Source of the DNA: Nitrobacter sp. 62-23
Lineage (GTDB): Bacteria; Pseudomonadota; Alphaproteobacteria; Rhizobiales; Xanthobacteraceae
Length of the DNA: 64,000 nucleotides
Assembly (NCBI RefSeq): GCF_001897285.1
Contig: NZ_MKSM01000100.1
Span: 16,194-80,193 of the forward strand
Reading direction: 5' to 3'
Within the stretch, counting starts at the first letter, position 1; every line of letters starts with the position of its first letter. This document shows positions 8,066-15,816 of the stretch, piece by piece. A model generated the notes under the pieces. That model was not told the DNA's origin. It did no database searches and saw only the letters and a program-made list of their open reading frames with translations. The position numbers and the translations under genes were made by a program.

Positions 8066-9072
8066 GCAAGCTCCTCGTCACCGCCGTTGGGCCTGCGACA
8101 TCGGTACAGGACGGCGGGCGCTACGGCGCACAGCGCTATGGCCTGACGCCGGGCGGCGCGATGGATCGTCTCGCTCTGGCTGTGGCCAATTGCCTCGTCG
8201 GCAATCCGCTCTTTGCGGCTGTGATCGAAGTCGGGCCGCTCAGTGCCGGTTTTGTTGCCCGCGAAGGCAAGGTGCGCGTTGCGCTGTCCGGCGCAGAAAG
8301 ACACGTCGAGGTCGCGGGCCATCCGCTGCCGTTCAATCAATCCTGCACGCTCAATGACGGCGACACCCTGACGCTCGCCGCCGCGCGCGGCGGCACCTTC
8401 AGCTATCTCGCCATAGAGGGCGGAGTAAAGGGCGAGCCGACGTTCGGCAGCCTCGCAGTCAATGCGCGTGCGGGCCTCGGCTCTCCCTTTCCGCGGCCGT
8501 TGCAGGTGGGCGATGCTCTCGATGTCGATGCGGCAAAACCAGCCGCCGAGCGGCGGGTCCAGCTTCCCGCTCTCTCCGGCGATCCGATCCGTGTGGTGAT
8601 GGGGCCGCAGGACAACGAATTCGGAGAGGCGAAGGGTCTGTTTCTCGAAAGCGAGTGGAAGGTTTCAGCAACGAGCGATCGCATGGGCTATCGCCTTGAA
8701 GGTCCGGCCATCACGCATCTGCACGGCTACAACATCGTTTCCGACGGCACCGTGAATGGCAGCATTCAGGTTCCCGGCAACGGACAGCCGATCGTGCTGA
8801 TGCCGGATCGCGGCACCAGCGGCGGCTATCCGAAAATCGCGACCGTCATCTCGGCCGATCTCGGCCGCCTCGCGCAAATCCCCGTCGGCCGCGGCTTCCG
8901 CTTCCGGGCAGTCACTGTTGCGGAGGCGCAGGCCGAAGCGCGCGCGATGGCGGAGTTCCTGCGAACACTGCCGGACCGGGTGCGCGAGGTGCGAGATCCC
9001 GACATCACCGACGCGCTGCAGAACGCCAATATCGCAGGCTCCGCGGTGAATGCACTCGACAGCGAAACGTGA
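8062..9072 (+). CDS. pxpC: 5-oxoprolinase subunit PxpC
   Basis: KipA/allophanate hydrolase subunit 2 family, 336 residues, the usual length. It begins MSKLLVTAVGPATSVQDGGR and contains YGLTPGGAMDRLALAVAN, the VMGPQDNEF segment and GSIQVPGNGQPIVLMPDRGTSGGYPK near the end, all characteristic. It acts with PxpB in the cytoplasm on 5-oxoproline. Its ATG overlaps the pxpB stop by 4 bases, and pxpA follows after about 60 bases. Confidence 0.92.
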   Translation: MSKLLVTAVGPATSVQDGGRYGAQRYGLTPGGAMDRLALAVANCLVGNPLFAAVIEVGPLSAGFVAREGKVRVALSGAERHVEVAGHPLPFNQSCTLNDGDTLTLAAARGGTFSYLAIEGGVKGEPTFGSLAVNARAGLGSPFPRPLQVGDALDVDAAKPAAERRVQLPALSGDPIRVVMGPQDNEFGEAKGLFLESEWKVSATSDRMGYRLEGPAITHLHGYNIVSDGTVNGSIQVPGNGQPIVLMPDRGTSGGYPKIATVISADLGRLAQIPVGRGFRFRAVTVAEAQAEARAMAEFLRTLPDRVREVRDPDITDALQNANIAGSAVNALDSET

Positions 9073-9131
9073 CAAGCTGGGCCACCCGCTAAAGTGCAGC
9101 AATGCGCTCTTTCCATCGGAACAGAAAACTC

Positions 9132-9899
9132 ATGACGATCGACCTCAACTGTGATCTCGGCGAAGGCTTCGGCGTCTGGCCGATGGGGAACGATGCCGCA
9201 ATGCTCGAGCTTGCGACGTCCGTCAACGTCGCCTGCGGGTTTCACGCCGGAGACGCAGACACGATGAAGAAGACGGTCGATCTCGCCAAGGCGCGCGGCG
9301 TCAGCATCGGCGCGCATCCGGGGTATCGTGACCTGCACGGCTTCGGGCGGCGGCCCATCGTCGGCCTCACGTCGTCGGAAATCGAGAACCTCGTCGCCTA
9401 CCAGATCGGCGCATTGCAGGCGATCGCGACCATGGCCGGGCACCGGGTCACGCATGTGAAGGCGCACGGCGCGCTTTCCAACGTCGCCTGCGAGGACGAC
9501 ATGACCGCGCGCGCGATCGCCTCGGCGATCAGGGCGGTCGACCCCGATCTCGTCTTCATGGTGCTCGCGAATTCCCGCCTCGTTGCCGCTGGCGAAGCCT
9601 TCGGCCTGCCAATGGTGCATGAGGTCTTCGCCGATCGCGCTTACGAGGATGACGGATCGCTGGTGCCGCGGAGCAAGCCCGGCGCCGTCCTTCACGACGC
9701 CGAAGCCGTCGCCGAACGCGCCGTGAAAATGATTCAGTCCGGAGAGGTGATCTCGATCAGCGGCAAGGCGATCAGGATGCGGATGGATACCGTCTGCATC
9801 CACGGCGACACGCCGGGCGCGGTCGATATCGCGCGGGTTCTGTGCAAGGCGCTCAGGGACAATGACATCGCGATTGCGCCGTTCAAGACGGCGAAATAA
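9132..9899 (+). CDS. pxpA: 5-oxoprolinase subunit PxpA (LamB/YcsF family)
   Basis: A 255-residue PxpA. The N terminus [16 protein letters not shown] is the family signature, followed by [14 protein letters not shown] and [15 protein letters not shown] with conserved metal-site or catalytic His and Asp residues, and later [14 protein letters not shown]. The start at 9132 was chosen because it lines up with the family N terminus; the frame is open 10 codons upstream (9102). It completes the operon for 5-oxoproline degradation to glutamate. Confidence 0.93.
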   Translation: MTIDLNCDLGEGFGVWPMGNDAAMLELATSVNVACGFHAGDADTMKKTVDLAKARGVSIGAHPGYRDLHGFGRRPIVGLTSSEIENLVAYQIGALQAIATMAGHRVTHVKAHGALSNVACEDDMTARAIASAIRAVDPDLVFMVLANSRLVAAGEAFGLPMVHEVFADRAYEDDGSLVPRSKPGAVLHDAEAVAERAVKMIQSGEVISISGKAIRMRMDTVCIHGDTPGAVDIARVLCKALRDNDIAIAPFKTAK

Positions 9900-9909
9900 C
9901 CCGCTTCGA

Positions 9910-10062
9910 CTAGAACGGGTGGATCGACAGCGAACCAAATACAACGGCGGCAATCAGCGCCAGCGAGCCATATAACGCAAAGGTCTGGACGCGCACCATC
10001 ATGCGTTCGGTCACGCTGCGAGCGCTCACGTTAACGCGAATCTCGTCCGATGGTTGGTACAT
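9910..10062 (-). CDS. Small membrane protein, 50 aa
   Basis: A short minus-strand frame: MYQPSDEIRVNVSARSVTER, then MMVRVQTFALYGSLALIAAVV and a tail ending SLSIHPF. GGAGACCGAAG lies upstream of the ATG. One membrane segment (about residues 26-44) follows a charged cytoplasmic N terminus. Not recognised, but the layout resembles small inner-membrane proteins common in this bacterial group. It is convergent with pxpA, about 10 bases from its stop. Confidence 0.55.
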   Translation of the reverse strand: MYQPSDEIRVNVSARSVTERMMVRVQTFALYGSLALIAAVVFGSLSIHPF

Positions 10063-10137
10063 CTTCGGTCTCCGGCCCAATACGCGCTACAATGAACGAC
10101 GCCTCCCGCCGGCTGCAAGATCGGTGAGGAAATAACG

Positions 10138-10245
10138 ATGGGATTGCTCAAAACCGCTGATTTCCGGACGGAAATTCTCTCACAAGCGCTCCTGCGAAAA
10201 ATTCTGTTCGCGATATTTCGCCCGGCAACAGCTACTGCGGCTTGA
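10138..10245 (+). CDS. Possible 35-aa small protein
   Basis: A short frame MGLLKTADFRTEILSQALLR... with a fair ribosome site (GTGAGGAAATAACG). Its 3' end overlaps the convergent qor gene by 14 bases. It has an amphipathic basic character. There is nothing beyond the ribosome site to support it, so this is a weak call. Confidence 0.2.
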   Translation: MGLLKTADFRTEILSQALLRKILFAIFRPATATAA

Positions 10246-11209
10246 GGATCGCGGCTCCCGTCGTCAGCCGGCCTTCGAGGTCGGCATGCGCTTTCGCTGC
10301 GTCTTTCAAGGCGTAGGCGCGGTTGATCGGAACGTGGAGCGTTCCGTTGATGACGGCGGCGAACAGCGTATCGGCGCCTTCAAGCAACTCTCTGCGCGTC
10401 GCCACATAGTCGTTCAGTTTCGGCCGCGTCGCGAACAGCGACCCGTGATTGTTGAGTTCGGTCAGCGCGAACGGCGGCACCGGCCCGGAGGCGTTGCCGA
10501 AGCTGACGAACAGGCCGCGCGGCCGCAGGCAGGACAGCGAGCCTGGAAACGTGGTCTTGCCGACGCCGTCATAGACCACGTCGCATAACTCGTTGCGGCT
10601 GATCTGCTTCACGCGCGCGACGAAATCCTCTTCCTTGTAAAGGATGACGTGATCGCAGCCGTTGGCCCGCGCGAGATCCGCCTTGGCTTGCGATCCGACC
10701 GTGCCGATGACGTTCGCGCCGAGCGCCTTCGCCCACTGACACGCCAGCAGACCGATCCCGCCGGCTGCCGCGTGGATCAGCACGCGATGACCGTGCTCGA
10801 CCTTGAAGGTCTTGTGCAGGAGATACCACACCGTCAGGCCCTTGAGCATGAGCACCGCGCCCTGCTCGTAGGTGATGTGGTCCGGCAGCTTCACCAGCCT
10901 GTCGGCCGGAATGTTTCGCTCGGTCGCGTAACCGCCGAGATTGAAATAGTAAGCGACGCGGTCGCCGGGATGGAAGTCGGTGACACCAGGCCCGACCGCC
11001 ACGACTTCACCGGCGGCCTCGTTGCCGACGACGAACGGTTTGGCCGGCGCCTTGTAGAGGCCGGTGCGATAATAGACGTCGATGAAGTTCAGCCCGACGG
11101 CATGTTGCAGGATGCGAACTTCGCCCTGCCCCGGCGCGGCGACATCCACGGTCTCGTAAACCAGCGCCTCGGGACCGCCCACATGATGAACGCGCACCGC
11201 CTTGGCCAT
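10232..11209 (-). CDS. qor: NADPH:quinone oxidoreductase, zeta-crystallin type
   Basis: A 325-residue medium-chain dehydrogenase/reductase without structural zinc cysteines. Seen are the Qor start MAKAVRVHHVGGPEALVYE, NFIDVYYRTGLYK, VGNEAAGEVVAVG, and the nucleotide-binding motif LIHAAAGGIGLLACQWAKALGA (about residue 145). It reduces quinones by one electron with NADPH in the cytoplasm. It lies about 80 bases downstream of the TerC-like gene on the same strand and may be the last gene of a pcs-terC-qor transcript. Confidence 0.9.
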   Translation of the reverse strand: MAKAVRVHHVGGPEALVYETVDVAAPGQGEVRILQHAVGLNFIDVYYRTGLYKAPAKPFVVGNEAAGEVVAVGPGVTDFHPGDRVAYYFNLGGYATERNIPADRLVKLPDHITYEQGAVLMLKGLTVWYLLHKTFKVEHGHRVLIHAAAGGIGLLACQWAKALGANVIGTVGSQAKADLARANGCDHVILYKEEDFVARVKQISRNELCDVVYDGVGKTTFPGSLSCLRPRGLFVSFGNASGPVPPFALTELNNHGSLFATRPKLNDYVATRRELLEGADTLFAAVINGTLHVPINRAYALKDAAKAHADLEGRLTTGAAILKPQ

Positions 11210-11288
11210 CGCTCCTCTCCTGCCGCCCCTGCGCTATGGAGAGCGAAAGGCATTGAGCCTGCGTTGTCAACACAACCGCTGAAAAAAC

Positions 11289-12014
11289 TCAGCGGCCAGC
11301 CCTGGAGCGGTTGCGCCTGGCGAGCACGTTGAACAGTTCGACCGCCGCCGAGAACGCCATCGCAAAGTAGATATAAGCGCGCGGGATATGGAAATGGAAT
11401 CCGTCTGCGACGAGCGCGACCCCGATCAGAACAAGAAACGTCAGAGCCAGCATCTTGGTCGTCGGATGCTCGGCGACGAACCGCGCTACCGGTCCCGACG
11501 ATACATACATGACGAAACATGCGATGATGACGGCGGCGATCATGATCTCGAGATCCTTGGCCATGCCGATCGCCGTGATGATGGAATCGAGCGAAAATAC
11601 CAGATCGATGACGATGATCTGCACGATGATCCAGAAAAACGCGCTCGATTTCGAAACTTTCCCTTCCTCCGGTTCGCGCGCTTCAACCTCGCCGTGAATC
11701 TCGTGCGTCGCCTTGGCGATCAGGAACAGGCCGCCGCCGATCAGGATCACGTCGCGCCAGGAAAACGCGAATTCCTTCACCGTGAAAACCGGCGTTGTCA
11801 GGCCGATCAGCCAGACCAGAATGCTCAGCAGAAGGATGCGGAAAATCAGCGCCAGCGCCAGTCCGATCTGGCGCGCCCGCTTCGCTTGCGGTGGCGGGAT
11901 ACGCGACACGATCACCGACAGGAAAATGACGTTGTCGATGCCCAGCACGATCTCAAGGACCGTCAGCGTCAACAGCGCGGCCCATGCTTCCGGGCTGGTC
12001 AGCAGTTCGATCAT
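11289..12014 (-). CDS. TerC family integral membrane protein
   Basis: A 241-residue multi-pass membrane protein. The TerC core is visible: LTVLEIVLGIDNVIFLSVI with the conserved Asp-Asn in the first membrane helix, and the second-half repeat IDLVFSLDSIITAIGMA with conserved Ser-Leu-Asp. TerC-type proteins are implicated in metal (manganese) export at the membrane and in tellurite resistance loci. The chosen ATG (12014) overlaps the stop of the upstream pcs gene by 4 bases (ATGA), so the longer open frame is not used. Confidence 0.88.
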   Translation of the reverse strand: MIELLTSPEAWAALLTLTVLEIVLGIDNVIFLSVIVSRIPPPQAKRARQIGLALALIFRILLLSILVWLIGLTTPVFTVKEFAFSWRDVILIGGGLFLIAKATHEIHGEVEAREPEEGKVSKSSAFFWIIVQIIVIDLVFSLDSIITAIGMAKDLEIMIAAVIIACFVMYVSSGPVARFVAEHPTTKMLALTFLVLIGVALVADGFHFHIPRAYIYFAMAFSAAVELFNVLARRNRSRAGR

Positions 12015-12745
12015 CGGTTTTCTGGCCTCAGGACACGGATCACGGCATCGCCGCAGACAACGTAAAGCGCAATGGCGCAGAGCACGGCGGTGACCGGCGT
12101 CGCCACATTGAAATTCTTCGCGATGGTCATGATCGCCAGCACAGTCCATACGGCGATCAGCGACAGATTGAGACCGCGCAACCGCTTCACCCGCACAGGG
12201 TGCAACACCTTGACGGGCACGAATGTCAAAACGATGAGCGATGCGATGGCCAGCGTTGATATCACCGGGGATGGATGCAGCAGGAACAGGTAGAATGCGG
12301 CTGCATTCCACAGCGCCGGAAAGCCGCGAAAGTGATTGTCATCCGTCTTCATCCGGCGGTCGGCGAAATAAAGCGCACCGCTGATGACGATACCCACGCC
12401 CAGCAACGGCGCTGCGATCGGCAGCAGCAGCCCGCTCGCAACAACGGCATAGGCGGGAACGAACACGTAGGTCACAAAATCGACCACGAGGTCCAGCACC
12501 TCGCCCGACCAGTTCGGCTGCGCGGCCTCGACGTTCAGCCGCCGCGCGATCGGTCCGTCCAGGCCATCGATCACGAGCGCGAGACCAAGCCAGGCGAACA
12601 TCGCCGCCCAGTGCTCCCGCACCGCCTCAAGCAGCGCCAACAGCGCGATGCCGCTGCCCGCCGCCGTAAAAACATGAACGCAGAACGCAGCGGCTCGCGA
12701 CGTTCGGGGTCCGGGTGGCGGGTCCTGCCGGCTCGACTGGCTCAT
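12011..12745 (-). CDS. pcs: Phosphatidylcholine synthase
   Basis: An integral membrane CDP-alcohol phosphatidyltransferase that makes phosphatidylcholine from CDP-diacylglycerol and free choline. The active-site signature is present in its Pcs form: DGLDGPIARR, then GEVLDLVVDFVTYVFVPAY, giving the aspartates of the DG-AR-G-D-D motif. Length (244 residues from the ATG at 12745) and hydrophobic profile fit Pcs; the frame is open another 32 codons upstream without support. Its stop overlaps the TerC-like gene start. Pcs occurs in plant- and animal-associated alphaproteobacteria, consistent with the inferred group. Confidence 0.87.
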   Translation of the reverse strand: MSQSSRQDPPPGPRTSRAAAFCVHVFTAAGSGIALLALLEAVREHWAAMFAWLGLALVIDGLDGPIARRLNVEAAQPNWSGEVLDLVVDFVTYVFVPAYAVVASGLLLPIAAPLLGVGIVISGALYFADRRMKTDDNHFRGFPALWNAAAFYLFLLHPSPVISTLAIASLIVLTFVPVKVLHPVRVKRLRGLNLSLIAVWTVLAIMTIAKNFNVATPVTAVLCAIALYVVCGDAVIRVLRPENR

Positions 12746-12891
12746 TGGCCATCTTGCTATCAGGAATCGTACCGGTTTGCATAACGATCGTTGCGGCGTT
12801 ACGCCGCTCAAACGAGCGGGAACATGATCAGTCGCTGACAATGTTCGCCGGCGGGCTTGAAAATGCGGCTGCGAATGTTGATTGTCTGCAT

Positions 12892-14118
12892 ATGAACGAG
12901 AGTGCGAAACCGGGTACTATTTACGACGTCGCCGTGGTCGGCGGCGGGCCCGCCGGCCTGGCGGCGGCGATCGCGCTATCCGATGCCGGCGCCCGCACGG
13001 TGCTGGTCGCCCGCCACATCGCCTACGGGGATAACCGGACAACTGCGCTGCTTGGCGGCTCCGTCGATCTGCTGCGGCAGCTTGACGTATGGCCCCGCTG
13101 CGAGGCCGATGCGGCGGCTCTCCGCGTCATGCGGCTCGTCGACGATACCGGACGCCTTATCCGTGCTCCCGAGGTGCGGTTTTCATCCGACGAAATCGGA
13201 CTTGATGCCTTCGGCTACAATATCGAAAACCGCGCGCTGATGGCCGCCATGGAAGCGCGAGCCGCGGAAGCCGGCAACCTCACGCGGATCGACGGCGAGG
13301 CGGAGCATGTGGCGCCGGGCGATGCCGCGGTCACCATCACGACGCGGCAGGGAGAGACATTGACCGCCCATCTCGTCGTCGGAGCCGACGGACGTCAGTC
13401 GCTTTGCCGCGAAGCCGCCGGCATCAACGTGACGCGCCGCGCGCTCGATCAGGCTGCATTGACGTTCAATGTGGCCCATGCCCGGCCGCACAAAAATACC
13501 TCGACCGAATTTCACACGCCGCACGGCCCCTGCGTTTTTGTGCCGTTGCCGGGAGACCGCTCCAGCGTCGTATGGGTCGCCTCCCCGCAGGAGGCCGCAC
13601 GCCTCAAGGGGCTCAGCGACGACGACCTGGCCGAAACCGCCGAAAGGCAATTACATTCGATCCTGGGACGGCTCCGCGTCGAACCGGGCCGGAATCTGTT
13701 TCCGCTCGCGATCGAGCGGCCGGCGCGCTTTGCAAGCAACCGCGTCGTGCTGGTCGGCGAAGCCGCCCATGTTCTGCCGCCGATCGGCGCGCAAGGCCTG
13801 AACATGGGCCTGCGCGATGCTGCTGACATCGCGGACGTTGTCCGCGGCGCTCTCGCATCGGGCGAGGATCCCGGCTCACCTCGCACCCTCGCGCGTTTCG
13901 AAACGGCGCGGCGCAGCGACGTGCTGAGTCGGACATGGGCGATCGACTTCGCCAACCGGTCGCTGCTGAGCGAGTTCCTGCCAATTCAGACCGCGCGCGC
14001 GCTCGGACTGCACCTGATCAGCGGGATTGGCCCGCTCCGGCGTCTTGCCATGCGCGAGGGCCTCGCCCCGTCATGGCGGAAACCTCCCCACACGGAAACG
14101 CGATCCAGCCGGTCTTGA
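12892..14118 (+). CDS. UbiH/COQ6-family FAD-dependent hydroxylase
   Basis: A 408-residue flavoprotein monooxygenase. The FAD-binding motif is near the start (VAVVGGGPAGLAAAIALSDAG), the second motif is VVGADGRQSLCREAAGI, and the third is LVGEAAHVLPPIGAQGLNMGLRDA, which is diagnostic of ubiquinone-biosynthesis hydroxylases. It probably hydroxylates the ubiquinone ring at the membrane; which carbon (UbiH, UbiF, UbiI or an alphaproteobacterial variant) cannot be told from sequence. The ATG at 12892 fits the family; the frame is open further upstream. Divergent from pcs. Confidence 0.87.
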   Translation: MNESAKPGTIYDVAVVGGGPAGLAAAIALSDAGARTVLVARHIAYGDNRTTALLGGSVDLLRQLDVWPRCEADAAALRVMRLVDDTGRLIRAPEVRFSSDEIGLDAFGYNIENRALMAAMEARAAEAGNLTRIDGEAEHVAPGDAAVTITTRQGETLTAHLVVGADGRQSLCREAAGINVTRRALDQAALTFNVAHARPHKNTSTEFHTPHGPCVFVPLPGDRSSVVWVASPQEAARLKGLSDDDLAETAERQLHSILGRLRVEPGRNLFPLAIERPARFASNRVVLVGEAAHVLPPIGAQGLNMGLRDAADIADVVRGALASGEDPGSPRTLARFETARRSDVLSRTWAIDFANRSLLSEFLPIQTARALGLHLISGIGPLRRLAMREGLAPSWRKPPHTETRSSRS

Positions 14119-14240
14119 ACCGCGGCCGATCGTCCCGGAGGATTGGCGACCCGGCGCGGTCCGGTCCGCTGACCCGAACCGAGGCTTGATTGATCAGCTT
14201 GCCTCTAGCTTCGGCCGCAATCCTGGTCTATTCGACGAGA

Positions 14241-14573
14241 ATGGGAAAAGCGCGCACCGCCAGGTTCCAGATCGGCCAGATTGTTCGCCACCGGATTTTT
14301 TCGTTCCGCGGCGTGATTTTCGACATCGATCCGGTCTTTAACAATACCGAGGAATGGTGGCTCTCGATCCCGGAAAATGTCCGGCCGCACAAGGACCAGC
14401 CGTTCTACCATCTGCTCGCCGAAAACGCGGATTCCGAATACGTGGCTTACGTGTCCGAGGAGAACCTTGTGCCTGACGACTCCGGTGAGCCAATCCGGCA
14501 TTCGCAGGTGGCCGAGATTTTCATCAAGGACAAATCCGGCGGCTATCGCCCGCGTAACCCGTCGCTCAACTGA
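14241..14573 (+). CDS. hspQ: Heat shock protein HspQ
   Basis: A 110-residue HspQ-family protein (YccV-like, hemimethylated-DNA-binding fold). Seen are FQIGQIVRHRIFSFRGVIFD near the N terminus, EEWWLSIPENVRPHKDQPFYHLLAEN in the middle and YVAYVSEENLVPD. In enterobacteria HspQ stimulates degradation of certain proteins by Lon. The start at 14241 (MGKARTARF) follows GACGAGA; an in-frame start 17 codons upstream is less likely. A dispersed repeat begins within 4 bases of the stop. Confidence 0.9.
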   Translation: MGKARTARFQIGQIVRHRIFSFRGVIFDIDPVFNNTEEWWLSIPENVRPHKDQPFYHLLAENADSEYVAYVSEENLVPDDSGEPIRHSQVAEIFIKDKSGGYRPRNPSLN

Positions 14574-14576
14574 AGC

Positions 14577-14660
14577 TATAGCGTTTTCAAGCGAAGTGGC
14601 TACCGGTTCGCGTCAAGAAAACGCGTCAAATCAAAAACACGGAGCTCCGCTTCCATCAGA
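14577..14660 (+). repeat. Dispersed repeat, family A (forward copy)
   Basis: Begins right after the hspQ stop: GCGTTTTCAAGCGAAGTGG, ACCGGTTCGCGTCAAGAAAA, CGCGTCAAATC. Close relatives lie at 41731-41790 (forward), 49813-49889 (reverse) and 63724-63802 (forward). The ends pair (GTTTTC/GAAAAC), so the RNA can fold. Confidence 0.8.
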
Positions 14661-14700
14661 CGCGGAAGGGCTCTAAGCTTTTCATCCGTTACGGATCGAC

Positions 14701-14728
14701 AAAAAAGGCGCTCCATCGAGCGCCTTTT
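14701..14728 (+). terminator. Intrinsic terminator
   Basis: AAAAAAGGCGCT, loop CCATCG, AGCGCCTTTT. It is symmetric with A- and T-runs on both sides, so it can stop transcription of hspQ and of the convergent ialB-type gene. Confidence 0.8.
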
Positions 14729-14753
14729 CCGGTTGCCTTCTTGAAGAGTTAGA

Positions 14754-14781
14754 GTCTGTTTCAACTACGCTGAATCAGACT
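14754..14781. repeat. Short inverted repeat
   Basis: GAGTCTG / CAGACTC arms around a 14-base loop, between the terminator and the next repeat. It probably belongs to the dispersed intergenic repeat set. Confidence 0.45.
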
Positions 14782-14801
14782 CGTCGTTTATCTTTTTGTT
14801 T

Positions 14802-14851
14802 GAGCATGATCTTTTTCCGAAAACCGGCTTCCGCTTTTCGGGATCATGCTC
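14802..14851. repeat. Palindromic repeat GAGCATGATC...GATCATGCTC
   Basis: Arms GAGCATGATC and GATCATGCTC with an inner pair CCGAAAA/TTTTCGG. The element runs into the stop codon of the minus-strand IalB-type gene (the TGA lies at 14850-14852). From memory this palindrome is widespread in Bradyrhizobium-type genomes. Confidence 0.7.
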
Positions 14852-15593
14852 ATTGCTTGGCGGCAGGGGCTGAGCCCGCATTCTGCTGGGTGGCTTCGAG
14901 CTTCGCGCGCGCTTCGGCAGCCCGTTTTTGCAGCTCCTCCTGCAACTTCTTCTGGGTCTCCTCGAAGACCTTCGGATCGGTCGGCGGACCGTCATAGGCC
15001 TTGGCGAATTCAGCCAGCGGCAGCGGCAGCGTCAGCGGCGCGCCGTTGGAATTGATCGCCTGGACGATCAGGTTCTGCCCCTTCTTGAGATGCGCGAGCA
15101 TTTCCGGCGTCAGTTCGTAATCGGACATGCAGCCATTGGCGAAGCAGATCACGTAAGGGCTCTGCTGCGGCGGATTACTGTCGATGATGATGCGCGTGCC
15201 GTGGACGAGCTGCATGCCGAGCGGCAGCGTAACGCGAAGGATCTTCTTCGGCTCGCCTTCGGGCTCGATAATGACCGCTGCAATCACCGGCTGGCCGGAT
15301 TCGATCCGACCGTCCTTGCCGGTGAAGCAGACCTGCTTGGCCTTCGCGTCCTGACCCTTCAGGCAGAATTTGGTCCATGGCGCATAGATCAGTTGGACCT
15401 GTTGTTCGGCCGGGGCTGCGGCCGGAGCAGCCTGGGCTGCCTTTGGCGGAGCGGCCGTCTTGCCTTTGGCGGCGGGAGCAGTCTGGGCGAGCGCGTCAGG
15501 TACAAAAGGTACAGCCGCCAGCGTCACCGCGGCCAACAGGGCGAGAGCCCGTTCGCGCGGCCGGGCCGTCGCAGCCAAGAGACGAAAATTCAT
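14850..15593 (-). CDS. IalB-family (invasion-associated locus B) periplasmic protein
   Basis: A 247-residue secreted protein. Residues 1-36 hold a signal peptide (LALLAAVTLAAVPFVPDALA). An Ala/Pro/Lys-rich linker follows to about residue 65. The folded part then reads YAPWTKFCLKG, KQVCFTGKDGR, GTRIIIDS and YVICFANGCMSDYELTPEML, with the cysteines and layout of the IalB family (named from Bartonella; role in these bacteria unknown). The C terminus is a charged helix rich in Glu, Lys and Gln, likely a coiled coil. The ATG at 15593 was chosen so that the signal peptide begins the protein. Divergent from the next gene. Confidence 0.8.
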   Translation of the reverse strand: MNFRLLAATARPRERALALLAAVTLAAVPFVPDALAQTAPAAKGKTAAPPKAAQAAPAAAPAEQQVQLIYAPWTKFCLKGQDAKAKQVCFTGKDGRIESGQPVIAAVIIEPEGEPKKILRVTLPLGMQLVHGTRIIIDSNPPQQSPYVICFANGCMSDYELTPEMLAHLKKGQNLIVQAINSNGAPLTLPLPLAEFAKAYDGPPTDPKVFEETQKKLQEELQKRAAEARAKLEATQQNAGSAPAAKQ

Positions 15594-15816
15594 TGCGGAA
15601 AACCCTTTCTGAACGATGGCGCCCGAACGCTGCGACGCAGGCACCGACACCTCGACCGTTGGCGGCTGTCTCTTAGCGAAATGAGGCGGTTACGTGACAG
15701 ATGGCCCTATCACGTTCAATTGCCCGCGTTCAATACAGTGACGGTCGAAAACAGCAATGGTAACAGATGTTTTTGGTCTTTTCCGCGCCCGGCAACGGCT
15801 GTGGTAAGATTCGGCT

